Shown: positions 17,501 through 25,153, numbered from the stretch's first letter. The stretch is 64,000 bases of DNA from Leucobacter sp042726155 (GCF_042726155.1 NZ_JBHXHV010000003.1:1-64000), one strand, 5' to 3'. Program-made: numbers and translations. The notes: a model not told the origin generated them from the letters alone.

Positions 17501-17940
17501 ACACCACGGACTACCTCTACGGGCTTGAGTCCGGGCACGAGCACGCGATTGATCTCTCGCGTGGTGTACGCCTGTACGTGGGGCTCGAAGCGATCGGTGA
17601 AGCCGACCCGAAGGGCGTGCGCACCGTGATGGTGCGTGTCAACGGGCAACTCCGTCAGGTATTCGTGAAGGACGAATCTGTGAAGGTCGAGGCGGTGCTC
17701 GCCGAGAAGGCTGACCGTACGGTTCCGGGGCACGTCTCCGCGCCGTTCTCGGGCACCGTGACGGTCAAAGTCGAGGTGGGTGACACGGTCGAGGCTGGCC
17801 AGCCGGTCGCGTCCATCGAAGCGATGAAGATGGAGGCCGCTATCACGGCGCCGGTTTCAGGCCGCGTCGAGCGGATCGTGTTCGCGGGTACTCGCGGGCT
17901 CGAATCGGGTGACCTGATCGCCGTTATCGCCGGGAGTTAG
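14536..17940 (+). CDS. pyc: Pyruvate carboxylase
   Basis: Biotin enzyme that carboxylates pyruvate to oxaloacetate, the main anaplerotic step. The 1134-residue protein has all three parts: biotin carboxylase (about 1-450, beginning FRKILVANRGEIAIR, with the ATP-grasp loop AVAGGGGRGMR and EMNPRIQVEHTVTEE), carboxyltransferase (about 530-1000, beginning TDTTFRDAHQSLLATR and including LHTHDTPGG) and a C-terminal biotin carrier domain with EAMKM, the biotinylated Lys being residue 1098. GTG start with AAGGAGG four bases upstream. It stands alone, ending at a strong hairpin. Confidence 0.97.
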   Translation: MFRKILVANRGEIAIRAFRAAHELGAQTVAVFPYEDRNSLHRLKADEAYLIGSVGHPVRAYLDVAEIVRVAVEAGADAIYPGYGFLSENPDLAAAADAAGIRFIGPGKLALEMAGNKVAAKEHAIKAGVPVLRSTPPSTDIDELIEGATGIGFPVFAKAVAGGGGRGMRRVERVEDLRDALEAAMREAESAFGDATMFIEQAVLRPRHIEVQVLADSTGAVVHLFERDCSVQRRHQKVVEIAPAPNLTQDQRDLLTRDAIAFAQSIGYENAGTVEFLLDTAGERAGEHVFIEMNPRIQVEHTVTEEVTDVDLVRSQMLIAAGATLADLELTQDRIQLRGFALQCRITTEDPSNGFRPDLGRITAYRSPGGGGVRLDGGTIDVGAQISPHFDSMLAKLTCRGRSFEDAVRRARRALAEFRIRGVATNIPFLQAVLADDAFQAGDVSTQFIEDRPELLQMNKPKDRATRLLQHIANVTVNQPHGPRPGHVDPEVKLPKLDLSHPAPAGNRQLLLEVGPDAYARALREQTALAVTDTTFRDAHQSLLATRVRTKDLARVAPYVARMTPELWSVEAWGGATYDVALRFLGEDPWERLATLREALPNVPIQMLLRGQNTVGYTPYPAQVAQAFVREAASTGVDVFRIFDALNDVNQMRVAIDAVRETGTAVAEVAMSYTGNLLSPAEDKYTLDYYLRLAEQIVDAGAHVLAIKDMAGLLRPAAAAKLVTALRERFALPVHLHTHDTPGGQLATLLAASAAGVDAVDAASAPMSGTTSQPSLSALVASLADTERDTGLNADSVYALEPYWDAVRTVYKPFESGLPSPTGRVYTHEIPGGQLSNLRQQAIALGLADNFEKIEDLYAAADRILGRIPKVTPSSKVVGDLALHLSAVDADPADFEAHPEKYDIPDSVVGFLAGELGEIPGGWPEPFRSKVLAGRTVNIDVAPVSADDQARLDGSSDERRHTLNRLLFPHPTRLFLDARDQFGDVSVLDTTDYLYGLESGHEHAIDLSRGVRLYVGLEAIGEADPKGVRTVMVRVNGQLRQVFVKDESVKVEAVLAEKADRTVPGHVSAPFSGTVTVKVEVGDTVEAGQPVASIEAMKMEAAITAPVSGRVERIVFAGTRGLESGDLIAVIAGS

Positions 17941-17960
17941 GGTATACCCCTGAACAGCTG

Positions 17961-17998
17961 AGTGCCTCGCTGCGCCTACTTGGACGCAGCGAGGCACT
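17961..17998 (+). terminator. Hairpin after pyc
   Basis: Perfect 14-base inverted repeat AGTGCCTCGCTGCG / CGCAGCGAGGCACT with a 10-base loop. There is no T-tract. The 3' arm runs directly into the -10-like TAGGCT of the next gene, so a terminator and a promoter seem to share bases. Confidence 0.7.
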
Positions 17999-18003
17999 AG
18001 GCT
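17998..18003 (+). promoter_or_regulatory. -10 element for leaderless def
   Basis: TAGGCT lies eight bases before the def ATG, and no ribosome binding site is present. This places transcription start at or next to the start codon, giving a leaderless mRNA. The surrounding 13-mer GAGGCACTAGGCT recurs before aroG at 21194-21206. Confidence 0.5.
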
Positions 18004-18011
18004 CGTGTGTC

Positions 18012-18503
18012 ATGGCGATTCGAGAAATCAGGGTCTTTGGCGATCCCGTGCTCCGCACTGTGTGCGACCCCGTGACGGAGATCGACGAGGGCGTACGGGC
18101 ACTCGTGCAAGACCTCGTCGACACGGTCGATATGGACGGTCGGGCCGGCCTCGCCTCGACGCAAATCGGTCACACGCTGCGCGCGTTCAGCCTCAACATC
18201 GACGGCGAGGTCAGTTACGTGTTGAACCCGGAGATCGTTGAGCTCGCGGGGGAGCCGGTGCTCACCGGCGAGGGCTGCCTCTCCGTGCCGGAGCTCTGGT
18301 TCGATGTGCTGCGTTACCCCCGCGCTACCGTGCGCGGCATCGACCTCGACGGGAACGAGATCGAGATCTCGGGCGAGGGTCTCATGGCGCAGGCGCTGCA
18401 GCACGAGTGCGATCACCTCGATGGCAAGCTGTACCTGTCTCGCCTCGACCGCGAGTCCCGCGGCGAGGCGATGCGTCAGATACGCACGTCGAGCTGGTTT
18501 TAA
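18012..18503 (+). CDS. def: Peptide deformylase
   Basis: Removes the formyl group from the N-terminal methionine of new proteins. The 163-residue protein has the three metal/active-site motifs: GLASTQ (motif I, normally GxGLAAxQ), EGCLSVPE (Cys ligand) and HECDHLDG (two His ligands and catalytic Glu). The change AA to ST in motif I is a deviation from the consensus. It lies alone between pyc and the convergent ligase gene; the formyltransferase gene fmt is 45 kb away at the window end. Probably leaderless. Its stop codon overlaps that of the opposite gene. Confidence 0.95.
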   Translation: MAIREIRVFGDPVLRTVCDPVTEIDEGVRALVQDLVDTVDMDGRAGLASTQIGHTLRAFSLNIDGEVSYVLNPEIVELAGEPVLTGEGCLSVPELWFDVLRYPRATVRGIDLDGNEIEISGEGLMAQALQHECDHLDGKLYLSRLDRESRGEAMRQIRTSSWF

Positions 18504-20329
18504 CGGCGAACAGTCACGGTCTCGGTCTGCGGGTTCTCGCCGTAGAGATTGGCGATCTCGCCCGCGAAGTCCCGCAGAATATTGTCGCGCCGGATGCTCA
18601 TTTTCGGCGTCAGATGCCCGTTCGCCTCAATGAACTCCGTCGGGAGGATCACGAACTTGCGGATCGACTCAGCGCGCGAGACGTACTTGTTGCCCGCGTC
18701 AATGGCGCTCTGCACCTCTGCCAGCACCTTCGGGTGAATCGCAGCCTCTTCGAGAGTCATGCCGGGATCTTCACCGTTGTTTTTGAGCCACGCCGGAAGC
18801 ATCTCCGGGTCGAGCGTCACAAGCGCCGAAATGAACGGTTTCTGGTCGCCAACGACCACGACCTGACCAATGATGGTGTTCGACCGGATCGGGTCTTCAA
18901 GGGCCGCGGGCGCGACATTCTTTCCGCCGGCGGTGACGATGATTTCTTTCTTGCGTCCGGTGATCGACAGGTAGCCGTCAGAGTCGAGTGAACCGAGATC
19001 CCCGGTACGGAAGAAGCCGTCATCGGTGAACGCCTGCCGAGTCGCCTCCGGGTTGTTCCAGTACTCCTTGAAGATGTCGATGCCCTTGACCTCGATCTCG
19101 CCGTCTTCAGCGATGCGCACGGTGTGGCCGGGCAGCGCAGGGCCCACGGTGCCGATCTTGAACCGCTGCGGCAGATTCACAGTCACCGGGGCGGTCGTCT
19201 CCGTGAGGCCATACCCCTCAAGGATCTTGACGCCGAGGCTCCGGTAGAAGTGACCCAGGAAGTGGCTGAGCGGAGCGGACCCTGAGACTGCGAACTGCAC
19301 GTTGCCGCCGAGACGCTCGCGAAGCTTGCTGTACACGAGCTTGTCGAAGACGCGGAACTTCAGTGCGAGCATGAACGGCACCTTGCCCGCGTCGAGCGCT
19401 TCAGAGTGCGCGACGGCGACCTTGGATGCGGCGCGGAAGATCTTGCCCTTGCCCTCAGCTTCGGTCTTTTGCTCGGCCGAGTTGTAGACCTTCTCAAATA
19501 CGCGCGGCACGGCGAGCAGAAAGCTCGGTTTGAATGAACCGAGCGCCGGCAACAGCTGGCTCGTGTCGGCCTGATGTCCGACCCGCACGCCGGCGTTGAC
19601 CGACATCACCGAGATGAATCGCGCGAACACGTGGGCGAGCGTCACGAACAGCAGGGTCGAGGCCCCCTGCTGCTGCACGACCTCTGACAGTGCGGCAGAT
19701 GCGTTGCGCGAGAGGTCGACGAAGTTCGAGTGGGTGAGCACGCACCCCTTTGGCCTTCCCGTTGAACCCGAGGTGTAGATCAGTGTCGCGATGTCTGATC
19801 CAACGGCGAGTCCACGGCGACGCTCGATCTCGCTGTCTGCGACCTCGGCGCCGCGCGTACGAAGATCATCGAGTGCGCCCTGATCGAGCCGCCAGGTCAA
19901 TGCCACCGCGGGGAGGTCGTCTCTGACCTCGTCAAAGCGTGCCGCGATGTCGGGAGACTCAGAGATCATGCCCCGTGCGCCGGAATCTTCGAGGACCCAG
20001 TGCAACTGAAGCGGCGAAGAGGTCTCGTACACTGGCACCATGACGGCACCCGCGTAGTGCAGCGCGAAGTCGATGAGCGTCCACTGGTAGCTGGTCTTGC
20101 ACATGAGCGCCACGCGATCGCCCGGCTCGACCCCGGTTGCCGCAAAGCCCTTCGCAATTGCGATGACATCGGCGCGGAACGCGCTCGCGCTGATGTCGCG
20201 CCAGCCCTCACCGTCAGGCACGGAGAACAGCGGGCGATCCGGCGTCGCTTGCACGCGCTGTTCCAGGAGGTCCGTGATGTTGTCTTCCGGCACCGGCGGA
20301 ACAAGGATCGGGGTCTCGGACTGATTCAC
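18500..20329 (-). CDS. Long-chain fatty acid-CoA ligase, FadD15 type
   Basis: Activates long-chain fatty acids to acyl-AMP and acyl-CoA. The 609-residue protein has the AMP-binding P-loop YTSGSTGRPKGC, the adenylate motif GYGLTETTAPV and RTGDLGSLDSDGYLSITGRKK with GGKNVAP near the C-terminus, as in FAA1/FadD15. GTG at 20329 follows GAAGGAG by five bases and is preferred; ATG at 20350 is also possible. Together with the divergent plsC it suggests supply and use of acyl groups for phospholipids. Convergent with def, with overlapping stops (TTAA). Confidence 0.93.
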   Translation of the reverse strand: MNQSETPILVPPVPEDNITDLLEQRVQATPDRPLFSVPDGEGWRDISASAFRADVIAIAKGFAATGVEPGDRVALMCKTSYQWTLIDFALHYAGAVMVPVYETSSPLQLHWVLEDSGARGMISESPDIAARFDEVRDDLPAVALTWRLDQGALDDLRTRGAEVADSEIERRRGLAVGSDIATLIYTSGSTGRPKGCVLTHSNFVDLSRNASAALSEVVQQQGASTLLFVTLAHVFARFISVMSVNAGVRVGHQADTSQLLPALGSFKPSFLLAVPRVFEKVYNSAEQKTEAEGKGKIFRAASKVAVAHSEALDAGKVPFMLALKFRVFDKLVYSKLRERLGGNVQFAVSGSAPLSHFLGHFYRSLGVKILEGYGLTETTAPVTVNLPQRFKIGTVGPALPGHTVRIAEDGEIEVKGIDIFKEYWNNPEATRQAFTDDGFFRTGDLGSLDSDGYLSITGRKKEIIVTAGGKNVAPAALEDPIRSNTIIGQVVVVGDQKPFISALVTLDPEMLPAWLKNNGEDPGMTLEEAAIHPKVLAEVQSAIDAGNKYVSRAESIRKFVILPTEFIEANGHLTPKMSIRRDNILRDFAGEIANLYGENPQTETVTVRR

Positions 20330-20462
20330 GGCAGCTCCTTCGATACTCATGTATCCGTCGTACGCGACACAGAGTTCAGCGTCGCACCTAGTTCTGCAAG
20401 CCTATATGCATACCCGCTTGGCACCCCCGCCTCGGGTAGGGTGTTCTCAGTCGAGAGGAATC

Positions 20463-20489
20463 GTGGGCTGTGCTCTACTGGATTTTTAA
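20463..20489 (+). other. Possible 8-codon leader ORF overlapping plsC
   Basis: GTG at 20463 follows GAGAGGA by three bases and reads eight codons (M-G-C-A-L-L-D-F) to TAA, out of frame with plsC, whose GTG lies inside it. The ribosome binding site fits this ORF at least as well as the plsC start. It may couple or limit plsC translation, or be chance. Confidence 0.25.
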
Positions 20490-21141
20490 ACACCTGATCA
20501 TCGGGCCGATCTTAAAAACGATCTTCCGCCCGTGGGTGGAGGGTGCCGAAAACATTCCGACGACCGGACCCGTGATCCTTGTAGGAAATCACCTCTCGGT
20601 GATCGATTCCTTCTTCATGCCGTCGATGATCGACCGGCGCGTGTACTTTCTTGCGAAGAGCGACTATTTCACGGGGAAAGGCCTGCGTGGCTGGCTCGTG
20701 AAGTCGTTCATGACCGCGGTGGGTCAGCTTCCTATTGATCGCTCGGGCGGCAAAGCGTCGGAGGCCTCGCTGAATACTGGTCTCGGGGTGCTAGATCGCG
20801 GCGACGTGCTCGGAATTTACCCCGAGGGCACGCGCAGCCCCGATGCGCGCCTCTATCGCGGTCGCACCGGTGTGGCACGCCTCGTCGTTGAATCGGGAGC
20901 GGTCGTTGTGCCAATCGTGATGATCGACACTGAGAAGGCAATGCCCATTGGCGCCAAGATTCCGAAGATTCGACGCATCGGCACCGTCGTCGGTAAGCCG
21001 CTCGATTTCAGCCGGTTCTCTGGCATGAGCGCGGACAGGTTCGTGCTGCGCAGCGTGACCGATGAGATCATGCTCGAGATTCAGAAACTCAGTGGGCAGA
21101 CGTACGTTGATGTGTACGCGTCGAGCGTGCGCAACCGCTAG
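20470..21141 (+). CDS. plsC: 1-acylglycerol-3-phosphate acyltransferase
   Basis: Membrane-bound acyltransferase that makes phosphatidic acid from lysophosphatidic acid. The 223-residue protein begins with a hydrophobic segment (YWIFKHLIIGPIL) and carries NHLSVID (the H-x4-D catalytic motif, about residue 41) and YPEGTRSPDARLYRGRTGVA (glycerol-phosphate binding). Expression probably starts from TAGGGT at 20437-20442. The GTG at 20470 gives the N-terminus normal for the family. Adjacent and divergent to the acyl-CoA ligase gene, as in the mycobacterial fadD15/Rv2182c block. Confidence 0.92.
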   Translation: MLYWIFKHLIIGPILKTIFRPWVEGAENIPTTGPVILVGNHLSVIDSFFMPSMIDRRVYFLAKSDYFTGKGLRGWLVKSFMTAVGQLPIDRSGGKASEASLNTGLGVLDRGDVLGIYPEGTRSPDARLYRGRTGVARLVVESGAVVVPIVMIDTEKAMPIGAKIPKIRRIGTVVGKPLDFSRFSGMSADRFVLRSVTDEIMLEIQKLSGQTYVDVYASSVRNR

Positions 21142-21193
21142 CGGCGTCTGCGTTCGCTGCGGGCGTCGGCGCTCAACACGAGCTTGACTCCGT

Positions 21194-21240
21194 GAGGCAC
21201 TAGGCTGACAGGGTCGCGGCCGCTGGTCGCGGCCTTTCTG
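21194..21240 (+). promoter_or_regulatory. aroG promoter and leader hairpin
   Basis: TAGGCT at 21201-21206 sits in the 13-mer GAGGCACTAGGCT shared with def. Just after the expected transcription start, GGTCGCGGCC occurs twice (21212-21221 and 21225-21234) and can fold into GGCCGC/GCGGCC followed by TTTCTG. This may be the terminator of plsC or an attenuator-like leader of aroG. No Trp-, Phe- or Tyr-rich leader peptide is present. Confidence 0.4.
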
Positions 21241-21279
21241 TACCTACTTTTCACGACCACTTTCATGCAAGGGATCGAC

Positions 21280-22647
21280 ATGACGAGCCAGATTCACGAG
21301 ACTGCTGCCGAACGAGCGTTCGCGGAGCTCGACGCCTATCAGGCGCTCGAGGCCAAGCAGCAGCCGGTCTGGCCGGATCCCGAAGCGGTGACGTCGGCGA
21401 GGCGCGAGCTTGAATCGCAGCCGCCGCTCGTGTTCGCCGGTGAAGCCGATCAACTGCGCGCGCGACTCGCTGCTGCCGCGCGCGGCGAGGCCTTCCTGCT
21501 GCAGGGGGGCGATTGTGCCGAGACGTTCACGGCCGCGACCGCCGACAAGATTCGCGACCGCGTGAAGACGCTGCTGCAGATGGCTGTGGTGCTGACCTAC
21601 GGTGCCTCGATGCCCGTGATCAAGGTCGGCCGCATGGCCGGGCAGTTCGCCAAGCCTCGGTCAAGCAACGATGAGACGCGCGACGGAGTGACGCTCCCGG
21701 CGTACCGCGGCGACCTCGTCAATGGCTACGACTTTACGACCGAAACGCGCACGGCTGACCCGTCGCGCCTGGTGCAGGGCTACCACGTGTCTGCGTCGAC
21801 CCTCAACCTCATTCGTGCGTTCACGCAGGGCGGCTTCGCCGATCTGCGTCAGGTGCACGCCTGGAATCAGGGCTTCGTCTCGAACCCCGCGAACCAGCGC
21901 TACGAATCGCTCGCGGGCGAAATCGATCGTGCTCTGAAGTTCATGGCTGCCTGCGGCGTCGATAACGCGGCGCTGACGCAGACCGAGTTCTACGTCAGCC
22001 ACGAGGCGCTGCTGCTCGACTACGAGCGTCCGCTCACGCGAGTCGATTCGCGGACGGGTGAGCTGTACGACACCTCGGGGCACATGCTCTGGATCGGCGA
22101 GCGCACCCGTGATCTCGACGGCGCACACGTCGAGTTCCTGTCGCACGTGCGCAATCCGATCGGCGTGAAGCTCGGCCCCACGGCTTCCGTCGACGACGCG
22201 CTCCGCCTCATTGACAAGCTCGACCCCGAGCGCGAGCCGGGCCGCCTGACGTTCATTACGCGGATGGGCGCGGGAAAGATTCGCGACGTGTTGCCCGGCC
22301 TGCTTGCCGGGGTGCGCGACGCAGGCGCGACGCCGCTCTGGGTCACTGACCCGATGCACGGCAATGGCATGACCACCGCAACCGGGTACAAGACGCGCCG
22401 CTTCGACGACGTCATGGACGAGCTGCGCGGCTTCTTCGAGGCGCACCGCGAGGTCGGCACGAACCCCGGAGGCATTCACATCGAGCTCACGGGCGACGAC
22501 GTCACCGAGTGCCTCGGCGGCTCGGAGAACATCGATGAGGCAACGCTCGCAACGCGTTACGAATCGGTCTGCGACCCGCGACTGAACCACATGCAGTCGC
22601 TGGAGCTCGCGTTCCAGGTCGCCGAGGAGCTCAAGAAGATCTCATAG
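21280..22647 (+). CDS. aroG: 3-deoxy-7-phosphoheptulonate synthase, class II
   Basis: First enzyme of the shikimate pathway; joins erythrose 4-phosphate and phosphoenolpyruvate. The 455-residue protein is the plant-type class II form: QGGDCAETF near residue 75, RMAGQFAKPRS, and WVTDPMHGNG with GGIHIELTGDDVTECLGG in the C-terminal half supply substrate and metal binding. ATG at 21280 has AAGGG six bases upstream; an ATG five codons earlier lacks this spacing. The position between plsC and the PASTA kinase matches M. tuberculosis aroG (Rv2178c). Confidence 0.97.
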   Translation: MTSQIHETAAERAFAELDAYQALEAKQQPVWPDPEAVTSARRELESQPPLVFAGEADQLRARLAAAARGEAFLLQGGDCAETFTAATADKIRDRVKTLLQMAVVLTYGASMPVIKVGRMAGQFAKPRSSNDETRDGVTLPAYRGDLVNGYDFTTETRTADPSRLVQGYHVSASTLNLIRAFTQGGFADLRQVHAWNQGFVSNPANQRYESLAGEIDRALKFMAACGVDNAALTQTEFYVSHEALLLDYERPLTRVDSRTGELYDTSGHMLWIGERTRDLDGAHVEFLSHVRNPIGVKLGPTASVDDALRLIDKLDPEREPGRLTFITRMGAGKIRDVLPGLLAGVRDAGATPLWVTDPMHGNGMTTATGYKTRRFDDVMDELRGFFEAHREVGTNPGGIHIELTGDDVTECLGGSENIDEATLATRYESVCDPRLNHMQSLELAFQVAEELKKIS

Positions 22648-22655
22648 TGGCGCTT

Positions 22656-22733
22656 GCGGGCCGCTCAAGCGCGGCCCGCGGGCCCACCTGCCTGTGGGGC
22701 AGCTCGCGCGACTGCATCGCGGGAGTTGCCCCA
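22656..22733. terminator. Two hairpins between aroG and the kinase gene
   Basis: The first is GCGGGCCGC / GCGGCCCGC (22656-22679). The second is longer and imperfect, beginning GTGGGGCAGCTCGCGCG and ending GTTGCCCCAC (22694-22733). They separate two convergent genes and can terminate both strands. No long T-tract is present. Confidence 0.7.
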
Positions 22734-22740
22734 CGGCTCG

Positions 22741-24693
22741 TTAGAGCGATATTGTGCTGCGTACCCTGATCTCGGTGCCAGCCGGAACCTCTTGCCCGGC
22801 GGCGGGATCTGTTCCAGTGGCCTTCGCGAAGCTGCGGAGTGCGTCGGGCACGAGCGTCGTCGGGGTAAACCCAGCGGCGGTCAGCGTGTCCATTGCCTCC
22901 TGCAAGCCCATATTCGCGACATCGGGCACGGGGAAGAGCTCTGGTCCGAGGGATATCTCGAGGCCGACGGTATCGCCCGGACGCATCGGATCACTCTGCG
23001 GCAGCATCGCAATGACCGAGCCCTTCTCAACGTCATCGCTGTGCGACTCGCTTCCGAGTGATGGATCGACGGTCAGCGAGCTGTCGGCGAGGCGCTTCGT
23101 GGCAGCGTCGGCTGTGAGCCCGACTACGTCTGGCACGGCGCCCGCCGACACGATGAGGTCGACAGTGCCCTGTTCCGGGTAGGTGTCGCCGAGCGCGTCG
23201 CCGTTGCTGCCAAGCGCCGCGAGCACGGTGTCGGGCTGGTCGTCGGAGAAGCGCTTCTCAACCACGTCGCCAACCGTGAAGCGAGCATGTGTGATTGCGG
23301 CTTTCGCATCGTCAAGCGACAGTCCGACCAGCGTCGGTACTGGCATCGCCTGCGGCCCCGTCGACTGGCAGAGCTGTACCGTCGTGCCACGGTCGACGCG
23401 TGTGCCTGGTTCTGGGTCTGTCTTCGATGCCTGCCCCGCGGGGAAGTCGAGGCTTGAGCACTCCGTGACAGCGGCGACCAGCGAACGCTCCTCGAGTGCG
23501 GCCTGTGCAGCAGCGATCTCTTGGCCAGCCACCTCTGGCACGCTGACCTGCGACCCGGGCCCCTGACCGAACCACCAGCCGAGCCCTCCGGCAGCGGCGA
23601 TCAATACGATGACGACGAGCGCCACGAGCCGACCGCGGCGGCGGCGAACGCTCGCCGCGGTGCCGGCGCGATCGATCGAGGTCGCGGGCGGAGTGGTGGC
23701 TGGAGCGTCGCTGATCTCAGGGGCGACCGTTGTGGCCGAGGCGTCACCCGCACTCACAGCCCACTGCTGCGCGGGATCCAGCACCGACGTTGAGGGCGTG
23801 GGCTGGCCCTCGTCAGTCACGCGTGGAAGTACTCGTGTGGCGCCAGCGGGCGCTTCGCCGCGCGTGATCGCGCGAAGGGATGCGAGCGCCTCGCTTGCAT
23901 CTCGGGGCCGGTCGTCGGGCTCGCGCCGCGTTGTCCACAGCACGAGATCGTCGAGCGCGGGGCTCGCCTCGCTACTCTTGAGCGACGGCGCGGGTACATC
24001 TGAGTGCGCGTGCTGATATGCGATCTGCATGGGCTGTTCGCCGACGAACGGCTGCGTTCCCGTCAGCATTTCGTAGAGCATGATGCCGAACGCGTAAATG
24101 TCGCTGCGCGCGTCGGCGACGCCGCGGGTGACCAGCTCGGGGGAGAGATAGGCGATGGTGCCGAGCAGCGCTTGGCCGGTAGTCGTGTTCGCGCTCACCG
24201 CCCGAGCCAGGCCGAAATCGCCGAGCTTGATGCGGCCGTCGTCGGCGAGCATCACATTTTCGGGCTTGAGGTCGCGGTGCACGATGTCGGCGCCGTGAGC
24301 AGCCGCGAGGCCGGCGAGTACCGCGTCACCGATCTCCAGGGACTGCTCGGCGGTGAGGTGTCGCTGCTGCTTCAACAGCTCTCGCAGTGTGATGCTCGGC
24401 AGGTACTCCATCACGAGGTACGTGCGGCCAAGGTCGTGCCCCTGGTCAAACACGTTCACCAGGTTCGGGTGCGACAGCCGCGCAGCGCTGCGCGCCTCCT
24501 GTTCAAAGCGACGGGTGAAGTTCTCGTCTTCCGCAAGGTGCTCGTGCATCACTTTGACGGCGACACGGCGCTCAAGGCGCAGATCGGTAGCGAGGTAGAC
24601 CATGGCCATACCGCCACGGGCAATGCGCGACCGGATCGCGTATCGTCCGTCGAGCGTTTGCCCGATGAGCGGGTCTGTGGGCACAGTGGTCAC
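22741..24693 (-). CDS. pknL: Ser/Thr protein kinase with four PASTA repeats (pknL locus)
   Basis: Membrane receptor kinase. The 650-residue protein has an N-terminal Hanks-type kinase domain (about 17-275): glycine loop ARGGMAMVYL, VAVKV (ATP Lys), HRDLKPENV (catalytic loop), GDFGLA, and an activation loop with TTTGQALLGT. A Thr/Pro-rich juxtamembrane region leads to one helix (about 354-376, VALVVIVLIAAAGG), followed outside by four PASTA repeats (starts PEVAG, PTLVG, PDVVG and PDVAN), which in related kinases bind cell wall fragments. By position it is PknL; the M. tuberculosis PknL has no PASTA repeats. Likely substrates include the neighbouring HTH protein and GarA, an inference. Confidence 0.93.
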   Translation of the reverse strand: MTTVPTDPLIGQTLDGRYAIRSRIARGGMAMVYLATDLRLERRVAVKVMHEHLAEDENFTRRFEQEARSAARLSHPNLVNVFDQGHDLGRTYLVMEYLPSITLRELLKQQRHLTAEQSLEIGDAVLAGLAAAHGADIVHRDLKPENVMLADDGRIKLGDFGLARAVSANTTTGQALLGTIAYLSPELVTRGVADARSDIYAFGIMLYEMLTGTQPFVGEQPMQIAYQHAHSDVPAPSLKSSEASPALDDLVLWTTRREPDDRPRDASEALASLRAITRGEAPAGATRVLPRVTDEGQPTPSTSVLDPAQQWAVSAGDASATTVAPEISDAPATTPPATSIDRAGTAASVRRRRGRLVALVVIVLIAAAGGLGWWFGQGPGSQVSVPEVAGQEIAAAQAALEERSLVAAVTECSSLDFPAGQASKTDPEPGTRVDRGTTVQLCQSTGPQAMPVPTLVGLSLDDAKAAITHARFTVGDVVEKRFSDDQPDTVLAALGSNGDALGDTYPEQGTVDLIVSAGAVPDVVGLTADAATKRLADSSLTVDPSLGSESHSDDVEKGSVIAMLPQSDPMRPGDTVGLEISLGPELFPVPDVANMGLQEAMDTLTAAGFTPTTLVPDALRSFAKATGTDPAAGQEVPAGTEIRVRSTISL

Positions 24694-24787
24694 CCCGAAA
24701 GTCTACGGAAGATTCAGTTCCCAGCCCGGGATGCGCGCCGAGTGTGGAGAGATTGCGCTCTCGCCAGGCCGCTGGCAGAGTGGACCC

Positions 24788-25153
24788 GTGCCAGAGAACA
24801 CCTCCGCTGAGAGCAACCCGTTGAACACCGCACCGATGCTGAGCGTCGCCGAGCTAGTTGACCGCCTGGGCGTCACCCCCGGACGCGTGCATCGACTCAT
24901 TGAGGATCACCACCTCGCGTCCGTGCGCGTGCAGGGATCGCTGCGAGTTCCCGCAGAGTTTCTGCAGGGTGATGAGCCGTTGCCTCCGCTGCGAGGAACG
25001 CTGCTCGCGCTCCACGATGCGGGGCTTACGGAAGAACAGGCCGTGGTCTGGATGTTGTCGCTGAATGATGAGCTGGGAGAGCGCCCGGTCGACATGCTGC
25101 AGCGTGGCCAGAAGAGCGCGGTGCGCCGCGCCACACAAGCACTCGCGTTCTAA
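24788..25153 (+). CDS. Rv2175c-like helix-turn-helix DNA-binding protein
   Basis: Small DNA-binding protein encoded divergently from the kinase. The 121-residue product has a winged helix-turn-helix (about 15-60: MLSVAELVDRLGVTPGRVHRLIEDH) and a C-terminal helical region with AVVWMLSLNDELGERP. In mycobacteria the neighbour Rv2175c is phosphorylated by PknL at an N-terminal Thr, which abolishes DNA binding; the N-terminus here has Thr5 and Thr14 as candidates. GTG at 24788 has no ribosome binding site; CAGAGT six bases upstream suggests a leaderless start. Regulated targets are unknown. Confidence 0.8.
   Translation: MPENTSAESNPLNTAPMLSVAELVDRLGVTPGRVHRLIEDHHLASVRVQGSLRVPAEFLQGDEPLPPLRGTLLALHDAGLTEEQAVVWMLSLNDELGERPVDMLQRGQKSAVRRATQALAF

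Noticed and set aside
21142..21279. Trp or Phe attenuator leader before aroG
   Set aside because: No short ORF with repeated aromatic codons is present.
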